From the NCBI GenBank assembly GCA_902520385.1, contig CABYOB010000002.1, positions 12,029-76,028 on the forward strand: 64,000 nucleotides of DNA, in the 5' to 3' direction. The notes beneath the pieces are model-generated. The model searched no databases. It was not told the origin of the DNA and saw only the letters and a list, made by a program, of their open reading frames with translations. Made by a program: the position numbers and the translations under genes. This DNA comes from an uncultured Bacteroidota bacterium. Lineage in GTDB: Bacteria > Bacteroidota > Bacteroidia > Flavobacteriales > TMED113. Positions within the stretch are counted from its first letter, which is position 1. Each line of letters begins with the position of its first letter. Shown piece after piece: positions 54,391-63,399 of this stretch.

Positions 54391-55466
54391 AAACAAATTA
54401 TCAGGAGATTATTAAAATTATAAGTGACCTTGATATTAAAAATTATCATCAAAACCGCAACTACGCTGATGGTAGTATTACTAAAATTTCGCCATATATT
54501 TCAAGAGGTATTATTTCCACAAAGTTTGTTTTAGAGTCTTTAAAAAAAAAAAATGCTAATTTGAATTTAATTGGAAAGTTCTTACAAGAACTGGCCTGGA
54601 GGGATTATTGGCAAATAGTTTGGCAAAAAAAAAATATTAATGTTGACTTAAAGCATGTGCAAAAAAATGTTGTCAACTTTGGGGTTCCTAAAAATATTTT
54701 AACCCGATCTACAGGAATAAATATAATAGATAAAGCCTTGGATGATTTATTTTCTTTTGGTTACATACATAACCATCTAAGAATGTACATTGCAAGTATT
54801 GTGTGCAATATTGGAAAATGCCATTGGCACATTCCTGCAAAGTGGTTTTATTATCATCTAATAGATGGTGATTGGGGCAGTAATGCTCTTAGCTGGCAAT
54901 GGGTCTGTGGAACAAATAGCTCCAAAAAATATATTGCAAACCAAGAAAATATCAATAAGTTTTTTCATGATAAACAAAAAAATACATTTTTAGATAAATC
55001 TTATAATGATTTGTCAAATTGCAAAATTCCAAATATTCTTGCAGATGTTAAACAACCTAATTTAAAAACTGAAATTCCTCATGGAAATCACAAACCTATT
55101 GATAAAGAGAAGCCTATTTTAATATATAATTATTATAATATTGATCCATTATGGAGAAAAAATTTAAATGCTAATAGAATATTATTATTGGAACCAAGTA
55201 TTTTTGAGGAATATCCGATCAGTGAAAAAGTATTTAAAACATTTTTGAAGTTATCTAAAAACATTAAAGGTCTAAAAATTATAAAATCTGAATTCGAAAG
55301 TTTTACTAAAGATTATAGTAACTCAAAAATATATTATAAAGAACATCCATTAAACACACACTACAAGGGTATTTGTGATCAACGTGACTGGATGTTTAAA
55401 AACCATTCATTCTATCCTTCATTTTATAAATTTTGGAATGCCTCAAAAAATGAAATTGGACTTTAA
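54387..55466 (+). CDS. Photolyase/cryptochrome-like FAD-binding protein with FAD domain first
   Basis: The 359-residue protein has the helical FAD-binding domain of photolyases at residues about 15-200. Motifs are ISPYISRGIIS, FLQELAWRDYW, STGINIIDKALDDL, GYIHNHLRMYIAS, LIDGDWGSNALSWQWVCG and IANQENINKF. The N-terminal antenna domain that normally precedes it is absent. Instead about 120 residues follow (from EKPILIYNYYNIDPL) that look like an alpha/beta domain. It could repair DNA or sense blue light. Last gene of a run with overlapping starts and stops. Confidence 0.85.
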   Translation: MKTNYQEIIKIISDLDIKNYHQNRNYADGSITKISPYISRGIISTKFVLESLKKKNANLNLIGKFLQELAWRDYWQIVWQKKNINVDLKHVQKNVVNFGVPKNILTRSTGINIIDKALDDLFSFGYIHNHLRMYIASIVCNIGKCHWHIPAKWFYYHLIDGDWGSNALSWQWVCGTNSSKKYIANQENINKFFHDKQKNTFLDKSYNDLSNCKIPNILADVKQPNLKTEIPHGNHKPIDKEKPILIYNYYNIDPLWRKNLNANRILLLEPSIFEEYPISEKVFKTFLKLSKNIKGLKIIKSEFESFTKDYSNSKIYYKEHPLNTHYKGICDQRDWMFKNHSFYPSFYKFWNASKNEIGL

Positions 55467-55472
55467 AATATT

Positions 55473-57866
55473 TTAAAACTCTACTATCAATCCTATAGAA
55501 GGTAAGAATTGACCTTGAGTATTGTCAATATATTTGGGTATATAAAATCCTGGATTATTTGGGTCTTGTATAGGGTCTCCATTGTCATCTCTTTCCACAG
55601 TTAAAAATGGAGATAAATAAGCCACTTTATTATATATATTTTCTAAATCTAAATACAAATTCAAAGTCCAATTTTTAAAATAATATTTTTTATCTATTCT
55701 AATATCTAAGTGATGGAAGGGGCTATTTCTTTGAGTATTTAATAATTCATAATCAAGTAATCCCTGACCAAAAGTATTCCAATAATTTTGACTCATTGAA
55801 CTAAATTCATCATAAGGAGTAAATGGATTTGCAGATGTGTATCTCCACTTAAATCCTAGTTCCCAATTTCTTTTAAACCTCTTTGCTGCACAAATATTTA
55901 CTATGTGTCTTTGATCCCAAGATGAAGGTATATGTTCGAGATTTTTGTCTTCAAATTGACTCCAAGAAAGTGTATAAGAAATTAAGCCATAAATACCATC
56001 TGTTAATTTTCTTTGGGTAAAAAACTCCATTCCAAATGCTCGACCTTTAGATGATGAAACTACCTCCTCATCCCCTATTACACCAAAGTCAGCTCCTAAA
56101 TTAGCAAGGGAAATAGAATCTCTAACCAAAAATGGATAATTATTATAGTGTTTGTAAAATCCCTCTAAAGTAATTTTAGTGTTGGATTTAGTAATATACT
56201 CCAGACCTGTTACAATTTGCTTAGACTGAATATATGTAACATCATTTTTTTTATTAATTAGAACATTGTTTTGGTCTCTGTAACCTAAAACCGTATACGG
56301 TGGTAATTGATAATAAATACCAGAGTTTACACTGTACTTCAAATTGGAATTTAAATAATATCCAATAGATAGTCTTGGGGCAAATTGTGATAACGGATTC
56401 ATGTTATTTTGTGAATAGCTATTAAAATCTGTTCTTAAACCAAAAGATGTCACTAACCTTTCATTTAAAAATTCATTTGTTAACTGCGAGAATATACTAT
56501 ATTTTAAAAAATTCAACTCTGAATCATAATTATATGGTAAAACTATACCATCAGGTAATGGAATCGGTTTGTAGGTATCATTAGTATAATGTGCATGTTC
56601 AAGTCCTAAACCCAAATTAATTTCATATTTTTTACTTCCAAAAGTATATTCATATCTTAGTTTATTTTCAACTTCCTCAGATAAATAATCTAATATGAGA
56701 TTTTCCAGAATTTCTATATTATCTGAATATTTTACTGCATTATTATTTAAATGATTTCTACTTAAAACAAAAGTATGAAATCCTTTGTCTGAAAAATATC
56801 TATAATTAGCTCCAATTGTATAATTCCATTGTTTTTGGACAGGAATATAATCCAGAATATATTGATTTCTTTCAATAGTTGCTAAATCTTCAACTCCTTC
56901 GTTAGCTTCTCGATTAATGGAAAAATCATCTATGGCACCGAGTCCTATTATTGTTAATTCACTTTTATCACTTAACTTATTAACATACTTAAATTGTATA
57001 TCATTATACTCTGGCAAGAAAGGCAACTGCAATGCTTTAAACAAAAACTGTAAGTAAGATTTTCTTGCGGAAAAAATTAGGCCTGAATTTTTTGAAATTG
57101 GTGCATCGATCAAAAGTGCTAAATCACTAGAACCTAAAGTTAAGCTTGTATTAAGTTTCTCTTTATTAGGTCTTTTTTGTGAAAACTCAAAAACAGAACT
57201 TAAAACATTTCCTCTGTTAGCTGGGAAAGCCGCAGAAATAAAATCTACATTTTCTATTAAATTTACATTAATCAAACCTACTGGGCCACCTGATGATCCT
57301 TGAGTGGAAAAATGATTTATATTTGGGACCTCTATGCCATCTAAATAAAATCCATTTTCATTAGGAGAGCCTCCCCTTATAATAATGTCATTTCTAAAAC
57401 TAATACTTGTTGCTACTCCTGGGAAAGTCTGCATTACTTTAGAAATATCTCTATTACCACCTGGGTTTCTTTTTATTTCTGAAACACCAATAGCTTTAAA
57501 AGAAACTGGAGTTTCGTCTGGTGAAAATTCTCTTGCTGAAATGTCAACTTCTTCTAAATAATTACTTCCTGACTCAAGAAATATTTTTTTATAAACTTCC
57601 CTTGAATTCGTTAATTCTATTTCATATAAAATTTTGGTTTTGTAACCAATAAAAGATGCCTGTAAATTATATAACCCAGGTGAAAGACTGGTTATTTCAA
57701 AAAACCCTGATTCATCTGTAACTGTACCCTTGTTTTCTCCAACAAGAGATATGTTTACAAAGGGTAACGGGTTGTTATTTAATTTTTCAAGAACAACACC
57801 AGAAATCTTTAAATCCTGACTTAAACAAGTAGCAACAATAAAAAAGAAAACTATTATTTTTTTCAT
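55473..57866 (-). CDS. TonB-dependent receptor with carboxypeptidase-like regulatory domain
   Basis: This 797-residue outer-membrane receptor has a signal peptide at residues 1-17 and a CarboxypepD_reg-like domain at about 20-105 (ISGVVLEKLNNNPLPFVNISL). The plug (about 110-230) contains FKAIGVSEIKRNPGGNRDISKVMQTFPGV and RGGSPNENGFYLDGIEVPNINHF. The beta-barrel ends LPSIGLIVEF with terminal Phe. No SusD partner is adjacent. The substrate is unknown. It is convergent with the photolyase-like gene (6-base gap) and divergent from the TIGR01777 gene. Confidence 0.92.
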   Translation of the reverse strand: MKKIIVFFFIVATCLSQDLKISGVVLEKLNNNPLPFVNISLVGENKGTVTDESGFFEITSLSPGLYNLQASFIGYKTKILYEIELTNSREVYKKIFLESGSNYLEEVDISAREFSPDETPVSFKAIGVSEIKRNPGGNRDISKVMQTFPGVATSISFRNDIIIRGGSPNENGFYLDGIEVPNINHFSTQGSSGGPVGLINVNLIENVDFISAAFPANRGNVLSSVFEFSQKRPNKEKLNTSLTLGSSDLALLIDAPISKNSGLIFSARKSYLQFLFKALQLPFLPEYNDIQFKYVNKLSDKSELTIIGLGAIDDFSINREANEGVEDLATIERNQYILDYIPVQKQWNYTIGANYRYFSDKGFHTFVLSRNHLNNNAVKYSDNIEILENLILDYLSEEVENKLRYEYTFGSKKYEINLGLGLEHAHYTNDTYKPIPLPDGIVLPYNYDSELNFLKYSIFSQLTNEFLNERLVTSFGLRTDFNSYSQNNMNPLSQFAPRLSIGYYLNSNLKYSVNSGIYYQLPPYTVLGYRDQNNVLINKKNDVTYIQSKQIVTGLEYITKSNTKITLEGFYKHYNNYPFLVRDSISLANLGADFGVIGDEEVVSSSKGRAFGMEFFTQRKLTDGIYGLISYTLSWSQFEDKNLEHIPSSWDQRHIVNICAAKRFKRNWELGFKWRYTSANPFTPYDEFSSMSQNYWNTFGQGLLDYELLNTQRNSPFHHLDIRIDKKYYFKNWTLNLYLDLENIYNKVAYLSPFLTVERDDNGDPIQDPNNPGFYIPKYIDNTQGQFLPSIGLIVEF

Positions 57867-57914
57867 TTTTTTGAAACCAAATTTATAACTAGTTTTAATT
57901 AAACAAAATTAATT

Positions 57915-58793
57915 TTGAAAAAACATACTGTACTAATTGTTGGCGGAAGTGGATTGATAGGTCAAAGACTTAAATATCATTTTGGAAAAATGAATTATGA
58001 TGTTAGGATTTTAAGTAGAAAAAAAAAGTCAAAATACTATTGGGATCCAGTTAAAAAAATAATTGATCGTGAAGCTTTATATAATGTTAACTATGTTATT
58101 AATCTATGTGGAAGTTCTATTGACAGAAGATGGACTAAAAAAAGAAAGAAAGAAATTTATCTAAGTAGAGTTAATGCAACCAGTTTTTTAATTGATAAAA
58201 TAAACTCTCATAATCAAAAAATAGAAAAGTACATCGGTGTTTCTGCAATTGGGTACTACAAGTATGACCATTTATTAAAAAATGAGAAGTCTGAGAAAGG
58301 TAATCACTTCTTAGCTCATGTTTGTTGTGACTGGGAGGCGCCAATATCCAAACAGACTAAAATCCCTTTTTGTTTACTCCGACTAGGTGTTGTTTTATCT
58401 AACCAAGGTGGGATGTTAAAAAAGTTATTGTTGCCATTTTCTTTAAATTTAGGATCAGCTATTGGTTCCGGTCAGCAAAAGATCTCTTGGATTCACATAG
58501 ACGATGTTTGTCAAATGATGATACACTGTATTAAAAAGGAAGAAAACCAAATATTTAACTGTGTTAGCCCCAACCCTATTTCAAATGAATATTTTTCAAA
58601 GACGCTGGCAAAAGTTTTAAGAAAAAAAATGTGGAAAAAGAACATACCTGCATTGATTTTGAAAATTATATTTGGCGAAATGTCATCAATGATTTTAGAA
58701 AACTTAACAGTTTCAAGTAAAAAAATAGAAGCCACAGGATTTGTATTTAAATTTCCGGATATCGAAAAAGCATTAAAAGATTTAATAAATTAA
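57915..58793 (+). CDS. TIGR01777-family NAD-dependent epimerase-like protein
   Basis: This 292-residue SDR-fold protein has VLIVGGSGLIGQRLKYHF (NAD-binding Gly motif) starting at residue 6. The TTG at 57915 is therefore the required start, since no ATG precedes the motif. Family motifs CGSSIDRRWTKKRKKEI, SAIGYYK, GSGQQKISWIHIDDV and FNCVSPNPISNEYFSKTLA are present. The reaction is unknown. It overlaps the 3' end of the SH3-like gene by 4 bases, convergently. Confidence 0.9.
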   Translation: MKKHTVLIVGGSGLIGQRLKYHFGKMNYDVRILSRKKKSKYYWDPVKKIIDREALYNVNYVINLCGSSIDRRWTKKRKKEIYLSRVNATSFLIDKINSHNQKIEKYIGVSAIGYYKYDHLLKNEKSEKGNHFLAHVCCDWEAPISKQTKIPFCLLRLGVVLSNQGGMLKKLLLPFSLNLGSAIGSGQQKISWIHIDDVCQMMIHCIKKEENQIFNCVSPNPISNEYFSKTLAKVLRKKMWKKNIPALILKIIFGEMSSMILENLTVSSKKIEATGFVFKFPDIEKALKDLIN

Positions 58794-59626
58794 TAAGACG
58801 TTATTTTTTTATAATTATTAAAATCAGGTTCTGTAGGTTGTAATATTAAATTTATTTTCTTCATTTTACCGTCAGTTGTTAAAACAAGTTGATTAGATTT
58901 ATCTTCTGTTTTATTTTTATAAAAATCTTTAATTAAAACACAGTTTTCGAAATTCTTACCATAACCATCAACAAAACATAATTCTTGTTTTACTATTCCT
59001 TTATGATAAAATATTTTTATAACTGCATTTATTCTTTGCCCTATTTTGAAACATCTTTTTGTTTCAATTATCAAATTTTCTCCTAATACTTCAAAGATAT
59101 CATAGTCTATAAATGACACTTTAACTGGTCTCTCATAAGCCTGACCAAACATTACGTTTTTCGCATTCTCTTTGTATGACATTACATCAGGGAAATGTAT
59201 AGGTGACACATTCCTAGATCTAAAAATAGATAATAAATATTTATCAATAAGTATATTTTCAACATCATTCTTGCTCATGAATTTTATTTTTTTAGATCGA
59301 GAGTCGATTTGAGCCTGTTTTCTTGCTTCTATAAGTTCTTTTTTTAAAGAAGCTACATCTACTGTATCTAAAATAGCTCCGTAATCTTTTACTTGACTAG
59401 TTAATTTTTTATATATCCATCGTTTTTCTCCTGAGGGCAACTCAACTTGGACCCATTTTTTTGTACTTGCGTTACTTAAAAATATTTGTCCAAATTCTGC
59501 TTGAGCCACTTTTTCTGAATTTGAATCTGCATCAAATCTAATATTAACTAAATCTTTTTCAATTTGAATAAAATTTTGTGCAAAAAGAAACACGGGAGTT
59601 ATTAATAAATAGAATAAATTTTTCAT
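58790..59626 (-). CDS. Exported protein with N-terminal SH3-like domain
   Basis: This 278-residue protein has a signal peptide (residues 1-16, ending FLFAQ) and a bacterial SH3-like domain at about 20-85 (LVNIRFDADSNSEKVAQAEFGQIF ... WVQVELPSGEKRWIYKKL). A basic helical stretch follows, then about 150 strand-rich residues that I do not recognise, containing VKVSFIDYDIFEVLGENLIIETKRC. The SH3-like domain suggests binding to peptidoglycan or protein in the periplasm. Function unknown. Confidence 0.75.
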   Translation of the reverse strand: MKNLFYLLITPVFLFAQNFIQIEKDLVNIRFDADSNSEKVAQAEFGQIFLSNASTKKWVQVELPSGEKRWIYKKLTSQVKDYGAILDTVDVASLKKELIEARKQAQIDSRSKKIKFMSKNDVENILIDKYLLSIFRSRNVSPIHFPDVMSYKENAKNVMFGQAYERPVKVSFIDYDIFEVLGENLIIETKRCFKIGQRINAVIKIFYHKGIVKQELCFVDGYGKNFENCVLIKDFYKNKTEDKSNQLVLTTDGKMKKINLILQPTEPDFNNYKKITSY

Positions 59627-59685
59627 AATATCAAATATAATTAAAAGGCTAATATTAAATCATAATTTTTAAATATTAATATTTC

Positions 59686-59715
59686 TGTATAGTTTTTATA
59701 AAAAAAAGTTATACA
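59686..59715. promoter_or_regulatory. 30-bp dyad TGTATA-N18-TATACA, copy 3
   Basis: TGTATA (59686-59691) and TATACA (59710-59715) have the same 18-base spacing as the two dyads at the fasciclin promoter. The whole 30-mer differs from copy 1 in about three positions, all in the T/A-rich middle. It lies about 90 bases upstream of the lysyl-oxidase-like gene, just before its likely -33 element. Confidence 0.65.
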
Positions 59716-59717
59716 GC

Positions 59718-59750
59718 TTGGTGTTTTATATCTAATTTTTTATATCTTTG
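59718..59750 (+). promoter_or_regulatory. Promoter of the lysyl-oxidase-like gene
   Basis: TATCTTTG (59743-59750) matches TAnnTTTG. TTG at 59718-59720 with a 22-base spacer is the likely -33 element. The transcription start would be near 59757, with a leader of about 48 bases before the ATG at 59805. Dyad copy 3 ends 2 bases upstream of the -33 element. Confidence 0.55.
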
Positions 59751-59804
59751 AATTCCCGATATTTTCTATTAGTAGAAATATGTTGAAACTAAAATTCTTA
59801 AACT

Positions 59805-62048
59805 ATGAAATTAAAATTACTATTACTGATTTTTTCTATTGCCTCTTTCAGTTGGAGTCAATGTAACATAACTGATGCAACTGACTGTGAGTGTATGGAG
59901 CCAGGACAAACTGACTGTGACCTTCTTCCAGATATTCAAGCATCTTGGTATGGAATACTTAATTATTCTGATGGACCAAGTGAATACCCACAAACAGGAG
60001 CAGGAGATAATAATGGTAGATTAAGAATTAGTGTTTCTACTCCTAACACTGGTTATGGTCCATTAACTGTTAGAGGTGTTGATGATAATGGTTATGCATA
60101 CTTTTTATGTAACAATGATACCATTGCTGTTCAAACAGGTGGTTCTATTGGAGGGTATTATTGCGATGACTCTGACGAACCAGCTAAACATTTAGCTATA
60201 CAAAGAATTTACCACAGAAACTCTGATGGCTCTATGAGCTATTACGATAGGTTCGCAGGAACAATGACATACCATCCTACACATGGACATATGCACTCAG
60301 ATGAATGGGGTGTTTTCACTTTAAGAGTTCAAGATCCTGATGATCCAAATCCCTTGAATTGGCCAATTGTTAGTAATGGGGCAAAAATGGGATTCTGTTT
60401 AATGGATTATAACGACTGTGGAGATAATGCAGCTTACGGACATTGTAGGGATGAAAATAGATACTCTGATCAATACTTAGAAGATTATCCAGAAATTGCT
60501 CAACAGGGCTTTAATGGAGGTGAAATATTAACAGAAAATAATCAATTTCCAAATAACGGTTTAGGTGGACAAAATTATGGCTGCAGTGTTATAGAACAAG
60601 GAATTACTGTAGGATGGACCGATATTTATAGCGAATACCTAGACGATCAATGGATCGATATTGATCCTGGCTTATGCAACGGGGAGTATTGGATAGTAGG
60701 GGAAATCGATAGAAATAACTTTTACTTGGAATCAAATAAAGATAATAATTGGACAGCAGTGCCTGTAACCCTAACTCAACAGTTAGATTCTCAAAATTTT
60801 GAAGTAGAAATATTAACGGATAGTGAACCTATTTTATGTGAGGGCGAATCTATAACACTTTCCTCTTCAATTAACAATGCAAGTATGAATTACACTTGGT
60901 CAAATGGTATGACAGGGTCAAGTATTGAGGTATCAGAAGCTGGCTCTTATTTTGTTGAAGTAACTAGTGAGTGTGGAAGTAATACATCAGAATCTATTTT
61001 AGTAACATCTACATCAGTAGCTTCACCAGGAGTAACCGATGTTACTATTGAAGAAGGTAGCTCAACGATTCTTTACGCCTCAGGTTCTGGAAATATTTAC
61101 TGGACAAACAACAATGGTGAAATAATAGGAGAGGGAGAGTCACTAACTACACCCGCTTTATTTGAAGACACATCTTATTTTGTTTTCCAAGAAGAGGAAA
61201 TTATACCTGCTCCAGAATTTTTAAGTACTGGAGAAATTGAGCATTTATGTGACGGTGGAGGAAACTGTGATTATAGCGGTACAGTTTATAATGGTGGATT
61301 AAGATTTGAAGCATTAGATGATTTTACACTAAACTCAGTTAAAGTATACGCTGGACTTGAAGGTCAAAGAACTTTTGAGCTCAGAAGCACTGACCTTAGC
61401 ATAGTGTACGAATCAACCACAATGGACGTTCCAGAAAGTGAAGAAAACGGATATTTAGTTAATTTAAATTGGACTATTCCTGCTGGAGAATACATTATTA
61501 CAACTGACTCTAACTTAAACAATTCTGTTTTTGGGGATAATAATCCAATGTTAAAAAGAACTACTGGCGGGTTAGCATCCTTTCCACATGTGATTAATAA
61601 TATCATAAGTATTAATGACGGATATTATAACAACGAAGGTAATGATGCCGGAGGAGCTGGATTTAATACAGCATACTACTATTATTTCTATGACTGGAAA
61701 ATTAATAACGAATGGGGAATTGGTGAAGTCACTTGTTCTAGTGATTTAACAGAAATAGAAGTTTTTGTTAATGTTGACAATTCTAACTTAGATGAAACAA
61801 GCTCAATTGACTTTGGCCTATTTCCTAACCCAGCCTTTAAACAAGTAAGTATTGAACCTGGGTCGAGCTTAAATGAAGACGTTATTATATATATAATAAA
61901 TGAATTAGGCGAAGAAGTTGAAAAAATTAAAATTAATAATTTTAATGAGCCCCTAAATTTAAATATTGAAGAATATTCTAGTGGCATGTACTTTATAAAA
62001 ATAAAGTCTCCATTAGGATTTAAGACTAAACCAATTATGTTCAAATAA
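59805..62048 (+). CDS. Secreted lysyl-oxidase-like copper protein with T9SS tail
   Basis: The 747-residue exported protein has a signal peptide at residues 1-18. A lysyl-oxidase-type domain at about 40-325 has the copper-binding HxHxH motif in HPTHGHMHSDEWGVF, and further blocks MGFCLMDYNDC, EQGITVGWTDIYSEYLDDQW, IDIDPGLCNGEYWIVGEID and ESNKDNNWT, all matching the LOX family. An Ig-like region with TWSNGMTGSSIEVSEAGSYFVEV follows, then a strand-rich domain. The standard T9SS tail (FPNPAFKQVSI to end) starts near 672. Whether the Lys-Tyr quinone cofactor forms cannot be judged here. Confidence 0.88.
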   Translation: MKLKLLLLIFSIASFSWSQCNITDATDCECMEPGQTDCDLLPDIQASWYGILNYSDGPSEYPQTGAGDNNGRLRISVSTPNTGYGPLTVRGVDDNGYAYFLCNNDTIAVQTGGSIGGYYCDDSDEPAKHLAIQRIYHRNSDGSMSYYDRFAGTMTYHPTHGHMHSDEWGVFTLRVQDPDDPNPLNWPIVSNGAKMGFCLMDYNDCGDNAAYGHCRDENRYSDQYLEDYPEIAQQGFNGGEILTENNQFPNNGLGGQNYGCSVIEQGITVGWTDIYSEYLDDQWIDIDPGLCNGEYWIVGEIDRNNFYLESNKDNNWTAVPVTLTQQLDSQNFEVEILTDSEPILCEGESITLSSSINNASMNYTWSNGMTGSSIEVSEAGSYFVEVTSECGSNTSESILVTSTSVASPGVTDVTIEEGSSTILYASGSGNIYWTNNNGEIIGEGESLTTPALFEDTSYFVFQEEEIIPAPEFLSTGEIEHLCDGGGNCDYSGTVYNGGLRFEALDDFTLNSVKVYAGLEGQRTFELRSTDLSIVYESTTMDVPESEENGYLVNLNWTIPAGEYIITTDSNLNNSVFGDNNPMLKRTTGGLASFPHVINNIISINDGYYNNEGNDAGGAGFNTAYYYYFYDWKINNEWGIGEVTCSSDLTEIEVFVNVDNSNLDETSSIDFGLFPNPAFKQVSIEPGSSLNEDVIIYIINELGEEVEKIKINNFNEPLNLNIEEYSSGMYFIKIKSPLGFKTKPIMFK

Positions 62049-62050
62049 AT

Positions 62051-62080
62051 AAAAAGCCCTCAATAAAGAGGGCTTTTTTT
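62051..62080 (+). terminator. Hairpin terminator after the lysyl-oxidase-like gene
   Basis: AAAAAGCCCTC (62051-62061) pairs with GAGGGCTTTTT (62068-62078) around the loop AATAAA, followed by further T residues. It begins 3 bases after the stop codon and lies 11 bases before the next start codon. Confidence 0.9.
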
Positions 62081-62090
62081 ATAGTGAAAT

Positions 62091-63371
62091 ATGCATTTAA
62101 TAATATTTTTATTTATTTCTTGTCAAGTTTTTTCACAAGTGAACTGGATAAACTTCAACACTGAAAATTCCAATATACCATACGATAAGGTAAATTCTAT
62201 AGAGTTTGGAAGTTCGGAAAACTCAAACGGAATTATATTTGTTGGCACAGCATTCGGGCTTGGGGTTTTAGATATTGACAATGCTAATTTCCCAAATAAC
62301 ATATGGTACTCATTCTATGAACAAGAAAATCCTAACGAAGGGTTGATGGGTAATGATATAATAAACATTCAAAAAAATACAAATGAGGATATATGGATTT
62401 GTACTACAAATGGAATTTCAGTTTTAGAATATGACTATTCAATGGGTGGAATTAATAATGAAATATGGTCTTATCTAAACACTGAAAACTCAGACATCAC
62501 TAGTAATATGGTAAGAACAATTTTATTTGATAATGAGAATACATGGCTAGGAACCACCTCTGGACTTTGTAAAATAGAAAATGAAAATTGGGAATTATAT
62601 AATTTTGAAACACAAAATATTTTTTCAAATAATATCAAAAAAATTATTCAAAACCCTGAAACAAATAATATATATATTGGAACTGTAAATGGAGGCTATC
62701 AAATATATAACAACACGACTTTTGAAGCATTCAATAACTCAAATTCAGGGTTATTAGATAATACAATTAATGATTTTGTGTTTGATGATGCTAATAACCT
62801 AATAATCACAAGTCCTTCCGCAGGCCTAGAAATATTAACTTCGTTAGGTAATTGGTTAGTTTTTAATTCTGAGACTAATCCTGAATTACCTTTTTATATA
62901 AACAGTCTAAATAAAATTATTATTGATAATAATAATAATCTTTGGATCAGCACATTTGAAAATGGCTTAATTAGATATTCAAATAATACTTGGACATTTT
63001 ATAATGAAGAAAATTCTGGATTACCTGATAATAAAATTAACTGCTTAAAATATGATGAAGTGCTAAACTATTTATGGATTGGCACTGACACTATGGGTAT
63101 TGTTCTATTAGATCTAAACAATCTCAATAACGAAGAAAATTTAGACCAAAATACTTTTAATCCATATTTTGAGGAACATCATTTAACACTAAATTGTTCC
63201 AAAAACGGGTTAATTACAATTTATGACACTTCTGGTAAAATGATTAATAAATTTTTACTTTATCAAGGCGCCCAAAAGATTCTTCTTGATAAATTAGAAA
63301 TAGGTTTTTATATAATCAACTATCAAACAAATGAAAAAAACATAAGTAAAATGATAAGTAAAACTATATAA
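62091..63371 (+). CDS. Secreted beta-propeller protein with divergent T9SS tail
   Basis: This 426-residue exported protein has a signal peptide at residues 1-16 (ending QVFSQ). Repeated blades have the pattern DIWICTTNGISVLEYD, NTWLGTTSGLCKIENENW, NIYIGTVNGGYQIYNN, NLWISTFENGLIRYSNNTW and YLWIGTDTMGIVLLDLN. They match two-component-regulator propeller repeats, here without kinase domains. The last 65 residues (LITIYDTSGKMINKFLL ... GFYIINYQTNEKNISKMI) resemble a T9SS type A domain that lacks the usual FPNP entry motif. Role unknown. Confidence 0.85.
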   Translation: MHLIIFLFISCQVFSQVNWINFNTENSNIPYDKVNSIEFGSSENSNGIIFVGTAFGLGVLDIDNANFPNNIWYSFYEQENPNEGLMGNDIINIQKNTNEDIWICTTNGISVLEYDYSMGGINNEIWSYLNTENSDITSNMVRTILFDNENTWLGTTSGLCKIENENWELYNFETQNIFSNNIKKIIQNPETNNIYIGTVNGGYQIYNNTTFEAFNNSNSGLLDNTINDFVFDDANNLIITSPSAGLEILTSLGNWLVFNSETNPELPFYINSLNKIIIDNNNNLWISTFENGLIRYSNNTWTFYNEENSGLPDNKINCLKYDEVLNYLWIGTDTMGIVLLDLNNLNNEENLDQNTFNPYFEEHHLTLNCSKNGLITIYDTSGKMINKFLLYQGAQKILLDKLEIGFYIINYQTNEKNISKMISKTI

Positions 63372-63399
63372 CAAAGCCAATCACATAGAGTAAATTAAA

